A stretch of DNA of 64,000 nt. Source: Erodium maritimum. Taxonomy: Eukaryota; Streptophyta; Magnoliopsida; Geraniales; Geraniaceae. This document shows, piece after piece, positions 10,959-20,119 of the stretch. Both the position numbers and the translations under genes were made by a program. The notes under the pieces are model-generated. The model made no database searches. It was given only the letters and a program-made list of their open reading frames with translations, and was not told where the DNA came from. Location of the stretch: the NCBI GenBank assembly GCA_963921825.1, contig OY997590.1, positions 62,052,012-62,116,011 of the forward strand, in the 5' to 3' direction. Numbering within the stretch: the stretch's first letter is position 1; each line of letters opens with the position of its first letter.

Positions 10959-11822
10959 TGAGTGGTAAGGGCTTTTTAGTAAAACTATCATATTATTTTT
11001 TTTTAATCAATTCACTAATTTAATTTTTCCCGCTTCGTTTGAACTCCGACTGGCTTCAAACTTGCGCCATTAATTTTGTTTTTTTTAAGGGCTTTAAATC
11101 AAGATCAGTCATGAATGTATTTTGAAGCACGAAAAAAATTTATTTTAGTGCTGATTTCTTTTTTAAAAAAAACTGGGTAATTTTTATCAACACTTTGCTC
11201 TGGATTTATCAACACTTTTACACTGGTTTTATCAACACTTTACACTGGTTTTATCACCTCATTTTTCAAAACTGATCATGATTTTATCACCTCATCGCGT
11301 GCTTTTAATGAACACTAGTTTTATCAACACTAAACACTAGGTTTATCATTCAATTACGTGTGTTTTATCACCCCCATCACATGTTTTTTTTGAAGCACGA
11401 TTTTTTATTATTATTTTGGGGCTGGTTTTTAAAGAAATTATATCTGGCTAATTTTTATCAACACTTTGCTCTAGTTTTATCAACACTTTATACTGGTTTT
11501 ATCAACACTCTTACACTGGTTTTATCACCCCATTCTCCAAAACTGATCATGATTTTTATCATCTCATCACGTTCTTTTTATGAACACTAGTTTAATCAAG
11601 ACTAAACACTATGTTTATCATTAAATTACATGTGTTTTTATCACCCCATCACATGTTTTTTTATCAACGCTAAACTCTAGTTTATCACACTTATTATCAA
11701 AATTGAACATGGTTTTTATCACCTTAGTACATGTTTTTATCAACATTTAGCACTAGTTTGATACCTCCGATATAAAATATTTATTAGTGAAGATTTATCA
11801 ACACTCAACATTATTTTTAGGG

Positions 11823-13646
11823 AAAATTTCAGTATAATACCCTGCCAAACATTTAATTTCAGTATAATAACCTGGCATAAATGTTTTGCACTTTCATACC
11901 TAAACCAAACATTTAATTTCACTTTAGTACCCAACCGTTAACTTTCTGTTAGTTTGGATGGAAAAAGTTAAAAAGATCATAATATCCCTAACTATTACAC
12001 AAATTTTCAAACTCATGCCATTGGTTCAGAATTTGAAAATAAGTAAAATGACAATAATACCCTCTATTGTTAGGGCATTAAAATGAAAATTTCAGTATTT
12101 TTAAAATAAAATCAGTTTTTTTTATAAATTCGGTTTTTATTTATGAAAATTATTTTATTTTCAAAAATTCAGTTTTTTTAATTTAAAAAATACATAAAAA
12201 TCATTTTTTTTTATAATCCCATTTTTTATTTATAAAAATCAGTTTATTTATATTTTAATTTTTAAAAAATAGTTATTTTTTTAATTCAGTTTTTATTTAA
12301 AAAAACAATTTTTTTATTTAAAATCAATAATTTTTTTAAAATCAATAATTTTTTTTTATAAAAATCAATATTTATTTTCAAAAATTAAGATTTGAATTTA
12401 AAAAATACATAAAACCCTATTTGTTTTTTCACTTCTCTCTCTATTTTCTGTTCTTTCTCATGTTCTCTCTCTTCACCATCACAACCAGATCGATGGAGTT
12501 CCTCTACAGGCCCTTGCTCTCAGAGGAGATCCGACCTCCTCCATCTCCCTGAAACCTCTGCTTCGTCTCCGCCCTTAACAACCACCGTCGGGTCCAGCTC
12601 CACCCCTTCTCCCCGAGTCAAATCTCGCTCCGCCTTCAACTGCTCCGAGGAGACCACGACCGGTCAGAGCTGGACACTCCTTTGCCCCTACGACTCCATC
12701 TCCGACCAATCACTGAGCATCCAAAGCGATGGTGATGCGACGAGGGTTTTGGGTTATGGTTTTGTTTGTAGAAATTAGGCTTTTTATTTTTCAGATTTGA
12801 TTTGGGATTTGATTAGGTTATTTAAATTTGATTTGGATTTTCAGACATGTAGAGAAATTCGAAGGTACATATATGTTTTGGATTTGTTTACAACTGATTT
12901 CTGGATTGATTTTTGCACCGTGTTCATGGAAATTCACAGGGATGGGTAATATATTGAAATAGACAAAAAATAGAGTTAAATCATGGATTTCTTTACAGTT
13001 TGAGTCTGAGATAAAGTTGGGAGAGAGCAAGACGGCGAGGCCGTCGCTGGAGGAGGTGGGGTTGAGGTTGGTGACGGAGAAGGTGAAACGGGTGGTGAAG
13101 GAAGCGGTGGCGTTGGAGTCGGGGTCGAAGAAGGAGATGAAAAAAAATGGAAAATGAAAAAATAAAAAATAAAAATGAAAAAATATATATAATTAAATAT
13201 TAATTAAATTTAAAAACTGATTTTAATGTATTTTATAAAAAAAAACTGAATTTATAAAAAAAACTAAATTTTTATGTATTTTTTAAATTAAAAAACTGAA
13301 TTTTTGAAAATAAAAATAATTTTCTTAAATAAAAACCGAATTTATAAAAAAAAATGATTTTATTTTAAAAATACTGAAATTTTCATTTTAATACCCAAGC
13401 AATGGAGGGTATTATTGTCATTTCACTTATTATCAAATTCTAAACCGATGGCATGGGTTTGAAAATTTGAGTAATAGTTAGGGGTATTATGGTCTTTTTA
13501 ACTTTTTCCATCCAAACTAACAGAAAGTTAACGGTTGGGTACTAAAGTGAAATTAAATGTTTGGTTTAGGTATGAAAGTGCAAAAAATTTATGCCAGGGT
13601 ATTATACTGAAATTAAATGTTTGGCAGGGTATTATACTGAAATTTT
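11823..13646. mobile_element. M2: TIR element inside H1 with gene-like GC islands
   Basis: The terminal inverted repeats are about 280 bp (left AAAATTTCAGTATAATACCC; the right end is its reverse complement) and contain CCCAACCGTTAACTTTC, shared with M1. Inside each repeat lie AT-rich arrays with CAGTTTTT/AAAAACTGA units. The core has two GC-rich islands: 12430-12780, including ATGGAGTTCCTCTACAGG, and 13020-13140, which reads ARPSLEEVGLRLVTEKVKRV on plus. These look like captured host exon pieces, as in Pack-MULEs, but I cannot name the parents. The flanks TTTTTAGGG and GAAGCACGA do not match, so no TSD is supported; the left H1 arm seems to have lost about 35 bp at the junction. Confidence 0.7.
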
Positions 13647-14653
13647 GAAGCACGAAAATAAAAAGGTATATCGGAGTGATAAAAAAAATGTTGAGTGTTG
13701 ATAAATCTTCACTAATAAATGTTTTATATCGGAGGTATCAAACTAGTGCTAAATGTTGATAAAAACATGTACTAAGGTGATAAAAACCATGTTCAATTTT
13801 GATAATAAGTGTGATAAACTAGAGTTTAGCGTTGATAAAAAAACATGTGATGGGGTGATAAAAACACATGTAATTTAATGATAAACATAGTGTTTAGTGT
13901 TCATAAAACTGGTGTTCATAAAAAGCACGTGATGCGATGATAAAAATCGTGATCAGTTTTGGAGAATGGGGTGATAAAACCAGTGTAGAGTGTTGATAAA
14001 ACCAGTGTAAAGTGTTGATAAAACCAGAGCAAAGTGTTGATAAAAATTAGTCAGATATAATTTCTTTAAAAACCAGCCCCGAAATAAAAAAAATCGTGCT
14101 TCAAAAAACCATGTGATGGGGATGATAAAATACACGTAATTGAATGATAAACCTAGTGTTTAGTGTTGATAAAACTAATGTTCATAAAAAGCACGCGATA
14201 AGGTGATAAAATCATGATCAATTTTGGAAAATGAGGTGATAAAACTAGTGTAAAGTGTTGATAAAACCAGTGTAAAAGTGTTGATAAATCCAGAGCAAAG
14301 TTTTGATAAAAATTACCCAGATTTTTTTTAAAAAAAAATCAACACCAAAATATTTTTTTCGTGCTTCAAAATATATTCATGACTGGATTTAAAGCCCTTA
14401 AAAAAACAAAACTAATGGCGCAAGTTTGAAGCCAATCGGAGTTCAAACGAAGCGGGAAAAATTAAATTAGTGAATTGATTAAAAAAATATATGATAGTTT
14501 TACTATAGAGCCCTTACCACTTATTAAAAAGTGCTATTTTTTTGCAGTCAACAAGTCAACTACTCAATTGCATCTTATCCATCCATTCTTAAAATGGATG
14601 ACTTAGATTGGTTCTCTAGGTTTTAGGTTAAGACATGGTTTGTATTTGATTTC

Positions 14654-14701
14654 GTCTCTTTAAATACATGATATGTTACTTAGTAATTCGTGACAAAAGA
14701 T
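14654..14701 (+). repeat. 48-bp direct repeat, right copy
   Basis: Partner of 10461-10508, in the same orientation with two base differences. It overlaps the last bases of the H1 right end. Confidence 0.75.
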
Positions 14702-14729
14702 AATGAAATAAATCTACTTTAAAAAAAAG

Positions 14730-15218
14730 GGGTTACTCCATGTCCTAACGCCCAACTTTCAGAAATTGTTAAATCCAAACCCTGTACAATTGAAATTGCC
14801 AGGCAGTAACGGTCAATTAACTGAAATTGCCAATTGTTTCTAATTTTAAACGGACGTTAACTTGGCCAAGTGAAAAGTCGAGGTTACCCTCAAATATGTT
14901 CTTCCTACGGATGTTAACTTGGCCTAACTTCATCTCTTTGTGACCTAATCTCTTCATCTCAGCTCTTCGAACTTCATCTCTTTGTGTCCAAGCTTCGAAT
15001 TTCATCTCTTCGTGACCTCAGCTCGCGCAAGATCCATTATAAAATGAGTCACGTGGGCAGCACGTGATTCACTGTTCACGGAAAAAGTTGATTTAAACAA
15101 TACTTTATTATTTTTAATAATTCAGTTTTGAAATTCGTTACTATTTGACAATTTTCCAAAGCTTGGGTGCGGATTTGACAATTAAGTGTAGTACGAGATT
15201 AGGACATGGAGTAAACCC
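14730..15218. mobile_element. small TIR element, about 490 bp
   Basis: The ends are inverted: GGGTTACTCCATGTCCTAA on the left, and GGGTTTACTCCATGTCCTAA as the reverse complement of the right. Both ends also carry AAATCC(A/G)CACC-like subterminal sequence. The core contains several copies of a CATCTCTT(T/C)GTG motif (14920-15020). No transposase and no exact TSD were seen. It is probably a MITE of unknown superfamily. Confidence 0.6.
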
Positions 15219-15288
15219 TTCAAAAAACTAGTGACATACTATATCTTACTTATATATAGGTTTTTAGTCACTATCAAGTACCAATTAA

Positions 15289-15986
15289 AGCAAACTTATA
15301 ACAATTGTTTGGAGCGCTCTCGCCGCTGTCATCGTCGTGCTTCTTCATCGTTACCGGATTTACGCTTCAATCGGGTGTGCGGTTGGTGGTTTATCTCATC
15401 ACCCACCGAGGTAACACAGAGTCGGAAAGACTATGCTGCATCTTCGGTTCATATTCCACCCTTCGAGGTTTTTCCGTACCGATCTCCACAGTGTATCCTC
15501 TTGGAGAAGGTTGAACTTTCAGGTCAAACTAAACCCTCCGGGGTATTCACGAACCGACCTCCATAGTCTATCCACTTGGAGAAGGTTCTGATGCATAAGT
15601 GGAATTGGGATCCGGGACCTACCTATCATGATTCGGGACTGACGTTGCTCGGTCGTCCTAGGAGGAGAAAGGAAGCAGATCGCCTTTTATGTTTTAGATT
15701 GGATTCAATTTTAATTTCAATTCTGATTTACGAGTATTGTTTTAGATGGCTATTTTGTTGCTATTTTGCTTTCGTTTGAAGGATCAATAAGTTGAAACGC
15801 TGTGAAAGAGGATGTCCTCAGTTTGTATCTATGGTGATTAGGCGTAGTATCTTCTACAGAACCATGAGCGTTGGGTCGCCTACAGGAGACCCGGACAAAA
15901 ATCTGGTATCCAGGGCCGTTAGGCTCTACTCTGTAACATTTTATTTGGTATAATATAATACCCTTCCTCTTGTTTCAAAAAAAAAC
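15289..15986 (+). mobile_element. A6: short LINE derivative
   Basis: It is flanked by the 10-bp direct repeat TACCAATTAA (15279-15288 and 15987-15996) and ends in a 9-base A tract. The last 140 bp follow the A 3' module (CATGAGCGTTGGGTCGCC, then CCCGGACAAAAATCTGG), though this copy is the most divergent. The body contains two related segments with CTTGGAGAAGGTT and the GGGATCCGGGACC motif also seen in A2 and A5. No open reading frame encodes a known domain. Confidence 0.72.
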
Positions 15987-16031
15987 TACCAATTAAGTCT
16001 TATTATGTAAATTAAAAATGAATAAAATCCA

Positions 16032-17543
16032 AAATAGTTTCCTATGAAGAGGAAGTTAGAGAGAGACCGTCTCGCCTCTCTCTAGATTTTGAACCCTAGC
16101 AACCCTCCGCAACCGCCTTCCATTCTTCCTTTCCCCGCCGGTGATCTCCTCCTTTCAAGGTCGCTGGCGGAGGCTCCCATCTTCCTCTGTTTACCTTCGT
16201 CCCTCCTTCTCTTCTTCTCATCTCCCTCTCTTCCCTCACCCCTTTGCTCGCCCTCTCTCTAGATCCCCTCTTTTGGCTCTAGATCGATGTTCTCCTGTCT
16301 ATTTCGGTCGGATTCATCGTCCCTAGGTCGTTGAGGTTTTGAGAGAGGGTTGGGTGTTGTCTCGCCGTGCTTTTTCCCCTCTCCTGAGGCGGTAGCTCTC
16401 TTCTTAGATCTGGACGTGGGACCTCTTTCCTTGCCGGGATCGTTGTGGATCTAGGTCAGACTCTACTCAGGGCTTGGTGGTGAAGGCGCGTGGATCTCGC
16501 TGGTGTTGCTGAAGTCTTCATGGTTCGGTGTTTGGCTCGGCTTCTACTTGTTGAGGGGTTCGGTTCGTCTGCCTCCGTGGTGCTCTTAGCTCAAGGTACG
16601 CGGGCCCGTGCCCTCCTCCTCAGGTGACTTTGCTCTCTAGTGAGTTTCGATGTCTCTTCTTTGTCTTTGTGTGGTTCGCGTTTCTCGGCTCTGGCCAAGA
16701 TCGTGGGTTAAGAAGAGACTCATCGTTCGTGGTGGCCTAAGAAAGTAGAAACCGTGGATCTAGGGTCCCAAGGATCTGAAGTACGGCTCGATAGAAACAT
16801 CGGATACGCCTCTTAACAATTCTTGGTGTAGGACAGAATTGTGTGGGGATCGGTCGTGGCGTCAGCTCTTGGGGCTTCAAATTGTTGAGTTGACTTTACT
16901 CTTTTCTAAATTTGGTAGTTCTCCTCCCCTTTTTGACTTTGGTTCCCTAGGATTTCTAGTTTCACTTCTTCTCGTCTGTTTGTTCGAGGTCGGCGGTTTA
17001 AGTCTACCGACGAGGTTTTGTGGTTGTTGTTTTGACCTCTTCAGAAACCGTTTCCTAGGGTTCTTTGTTCCCGTTTGAGTTAGGGAGTTCTTCCTTTTCT
17101 AGGCCTGGGTTTAGCGTTACTCTGTCTTTGGATGAGCTTCAGCTTGTATATCTCCCCTTTTTGATCTTCATTGTAGTAAATTTCGGTAGTTGAGACCTTT
17201 CTTTTTAACTAATTCGAGCTTCATGGTGGGTAAATAAGGGTTCCAGACCCATTTGTTTTTATTAGGTTTGGGGAGAGCATCTGATTTGTAGCCCTGGTGG
17301 TTCTATGTTTCTTCTTGTTTCTGTTTTTGTGTTCTTTCTGTTGTTGCTTCTTTCTTGATCTTTCAGCCTGTTGCGTTGAGGTTGTTTGTTGTTGTAATGC
17401 CTTGTGTTCAACTGGTTTCCCTCAGGATGTTGAGGTGATGTTGTTGGTTGAGGTTTCCATTGTGAAATTCTCTTAGTTTGTAGCTCCACCCCTGTTCTTC
17501 TCTTCAAAGAACATGATTTATAATATGTCTTGCTGATAAAAAA
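16032..17543 (+). mobile_element. S1: non-autonomous non-LTR retroelement
   Basis: A perfect 14-bp TSD (ATGAATAAAATCCA) lies at 16018-16031 and 17544-17557. The 3' end reads TCTTGCTGATAAAAAAA. A similar 3' end occurs inverted at 29333 (S2) and, as GCCGATCAAAAAAAAA, at 49183 (S3). The 5' part is C/T- and GC-rich and the 3' part T-rich. Frames are short and show no endonuclease or reverse transcriptase. At 1.5 kb it is much longer than a SINE, and no A-box/B-box is evident, so it is best seen as a defective LINE relative. Confidence 0.75.
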
Positions 17544-17557
17544 ATGAATAAAATCCA

Positions 17558-18018
17558 TTGAATATCGAAAATCATATGATCCAACAGTTGAGTGTACGAT
17601 TGTATTTTTACAAATAATATGAAGTTTCCCGTCAGTTTAATAGACTTGAGGATAGTAATATAGTTGGAACCTTTGGTCATCTATAAGAGCAAGGTTCTAA
17701 ATGTCGGTCGCGATGAAATATCGGCGAGGTCACCGTTAAAGATATTTCAATATAACAGGAGACCTCAGGGAGATCTCGGTAAATCGCGTTTTGCGTTATA
17801 TATAATACATATATTAATAAAAAATTAACTACTTGAATAAATTGATTAGTATAAAACAAACCAATAATGGCTAGTAAATACTTATGATATAATACATACA
17901 TATATACTATTATTTCCTACCAGTAATGGCTAGTAAATACTATCATTAAGCGAAAGGTTGGCGGGCCATTTATTTTGTTACAACCAATGATTATTATTGT
18001 TTTTTAATGGAATAAAAT
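17558..18018. other. AT-rich spacer with an old repeat edge
   Basis: No gene is seen. The stretch from 17694 (AAGGTTCTAAATGTCGGTCG) with GGAGATCTCGG at about 17770 is loosely mirrored at 19125-19255, on the far side of A2 (reverse complement GGTTTTAATTATCCCGAGAT). The two may be the ends of one decayed DNA element into which A2 inserted. A short repeat (AATGGCTAGTAAATACT) occurs twice, near 17865 and 17925. Confidence 0.35.
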
Positions 18019-18031
18019 ATAAGGATATGGA

Positions 18032-18963
18032 CCATTGAAGCATCTACCTTTAATTACTCAAAAGCTCTCCAAACAACCTCGTTGAGGTTACTCTTCTAAC
18101 CTTTCTAAGGTTCCACCGCCGCCGCCGCCGCTCCACCGCCAGCCTCCTCCATGGCAATTCCATGCCTCCACCATCGAAGCCCCGGCTTCAAGGTTCTCCA
18201 CTATCTCCAGGTGAGATCCTGTCTACCCGACTTAGGGTCCGCAGCTGCCGCCATCGTCGTCCATTGCCGCCCACCAGCCGCTCTCTCACCCCGCATCCTA
18301 ATTCCCGAACGTCTCGCAGCCACCGTGGCCCTCCTGCCACTCTCCGGGTTACGGGCTCCATGCGCCGTGGTACCTATCGCCGGCGTGGGTCCGTTCCCCC
18401 GACGGATCTGGGATCCGGGAGGAAGGACGATAAGACGGGGTCTTCTCCACGACACCCGAAGTCGAGACCCTCGATCTTGAACAAACCGCTGCGGATCGAA
18501 TCGATGCTCTCGCCTTCTGCACTACTTCGAAAGAGCAGGGCGAATCAAGACGAAGAATTGTCGATACCATATCGCTCCAATGACATGGGGCCTAGAAGAC
18601 CTGGCATCATAGCTTTGGTAGTCTGCTCTTTCGATCGTGTGTTAATTTATTTTCCTGTTTTAGGTCGAATAAGTTATTGGTTATTCACTGTGCTAGGTCG
18701 ATTAACCGTTTGGGACTGTGCTAGGTCGAATAAGCTTAGGACTTTGGTTTATTATTTCCTTGTAACATATTTTGAAACGACAGTAGGGAGTTGTCTTGAG
18801 TTGTTGCCCACGAGTTCATGTGGGCTAAAATTATGGGTCCATGAGCGCCGGGCTAGCTACAGTCGGCCCGGACAAATATCTGGAACCCGAGGCGGTCACG
18901 CTTCATTCTGTATGATTGCCTTTTGGCATTAATGAAATCTCCGGTTACCCATTTCAAAAAAAA
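18032..18963 (+). mobile_element. A2: short LINE derivative
   Basis: The perfect 13-bp TSD ATAAGGATATGGA lies at 18019-18031 and 18964-18976. The element ends CCCATTTCAAAAAAAAA. A 256-codon open frame (18162-18932) covers most of it, but it reads Pro/Arg/Ser-rich sequence, crosses the 3' module and matches no domain I know, so I do not call it a gene. The GGATCTGGGATCCGGGAGG block (about 18404) is shared with A5, and the last 200 bp are the A 3' module. Confidence 0.8.
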
Positions 18964-18976
18964 ATAAGGATATGGA

Positions 18977-19554
18977 TTTTGCAATGAAGTAAAAAAAAGG
19001 AAGAGGTTAGGACGACACAACCAATTAATGTTAAATAAAAGAGGAAGGTTTTCCAAGAACATAAGGATAAAAACATTCATTTCAAATTTCTAAAAAAGAG
19101 AGTAAATTGTTCAAAATATTCTGTTTTATCTCATTTTCAGCGTGTTGACCAAGTTGACTCGTTGTGTTGACCACATTGATCGCGATTTGTCGCGTTTTTA
19201 GATATCAATATCGTTGGTGCTATTTTCAGGGAGATCTCGGGATAATTAAAACCATGTGTAAGAGTGTACGGTGACAATTCGTAAATACTAAAAAGTTGGT
19301 ATTTTCTATTCATTTTACTGTACTTAAGGTTGGTAGTAATGTTGGAACCTGTAATGAAAATCGTTGGAATCTTCTAATAAATTGTTAAAACTTATAATGC
19401 AAATCGTTTGACACTGAAACCTATAAACACAAAAGTTGGAACCTACATTAATGTTGGCCTTGGGAACATGTAATGCAAACCGCTACAAGATTTGACACAA
19501 TATTGTACCGTCTAGGTTTTGTTTACAACGTTATTAATGGTTGACCCGTTTGTA
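18977..19554. other. AT-rich spacer
   Basis: No gene is seen. Short degenerate repeats of GTTGGAACCTGTAATG occur between 19330 and 19480. The edge 19125-19255 may be the right end of the decayed element mentioned for 17558-18018. Confidence 0.4.
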
Positions 19555-20119
19555 ACTTCGCCGATCAAACTAATGCAATCATAAAAAAAAGCTCTCGTCT
19601 ACCCTAGCCACCAGGGTCCAATCTACCCTAGCCAGGGTCTAGCCGCCGCCACCATCACCACCGCCGCCCTTCTCCGGCCTCTTCGCCCTCGTCGTCTCCG
19701 GCCTCCTCACCTTTGTCGCCGCCACCATTCGTCAACAACCACGCCGCCATCATTCATCAACAACCACCGTTCGTCAGATCCGATCGCCGCCGCCATCACC
19801 AACAACCACGCCGACGTCCTCCTCCGCCTCGTTACCCTCCCCACAACAGATATGGCTCTCCCATTTTCACGTCGTCACCACGCTAGAGCGCGTCCTAGGT
19901 CCCCTTGGATGTCGGATTCAGTGGCCAAGCACCAACGTGGCGATGGGCCTATGCACGACCGAGTTCTCCAGCCCCTGTGGCCGTATCGCCTGCCCCCTGA
20001 GCCTGAGAGATCGAAGCCCCCGGAGGCCAAGATCTACCGGAACGATCACCACCCGTTGATGATCACTGAGGAGGACCAGGTGAAGCAGAAGGAGGCAGGG
20101 AAGCCTCCGATGCAGGGAT

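Larger units (their letters stand above)
10588..14658. mobile_element. H1: 4-kb foldback element with repeat-filled arms
   Basis: The ends are inverted copies (left GAGGAGAATTCAAATACAA; right, reverse-complemented, GAGACGAAATCAAATACAA). The inverted similarity runs almost the whole length of both arms, making a near-palindrome. The arms contain the signature CTTCGTTTGAACTCCGA, then CTTGCGCCA, then TTTTGAAGCACGAAAA. These are followed by many short tandem units of the type TTTATCAACACTTTACACTG (inverse GTTGATAAAACCAGTGTAAA). No coding capacity is seen. The left arm holds a MITE (10727-10958) and the centre is occupied by M2 (11823-13646). The family also includes H2 (34632-38360) and H3 (39709-41062). 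The superfamily is uncertain; no clear TSD was found. Confidence 0.75.

Noticed and set aside
18162-18932. 256-codon open frame in A2
   Set aside because: Pro/Arg/Ser-rich, crosses the shared A 3' module, and has no recognisable domain. High GC explains the lack of stops.
17558-19280. Decayed DNA transposon surrounding A2
   Set aside because: The inverted similarity between 17694 and 19255 is loose and no TSD is visible; only mentioned as a possibility.
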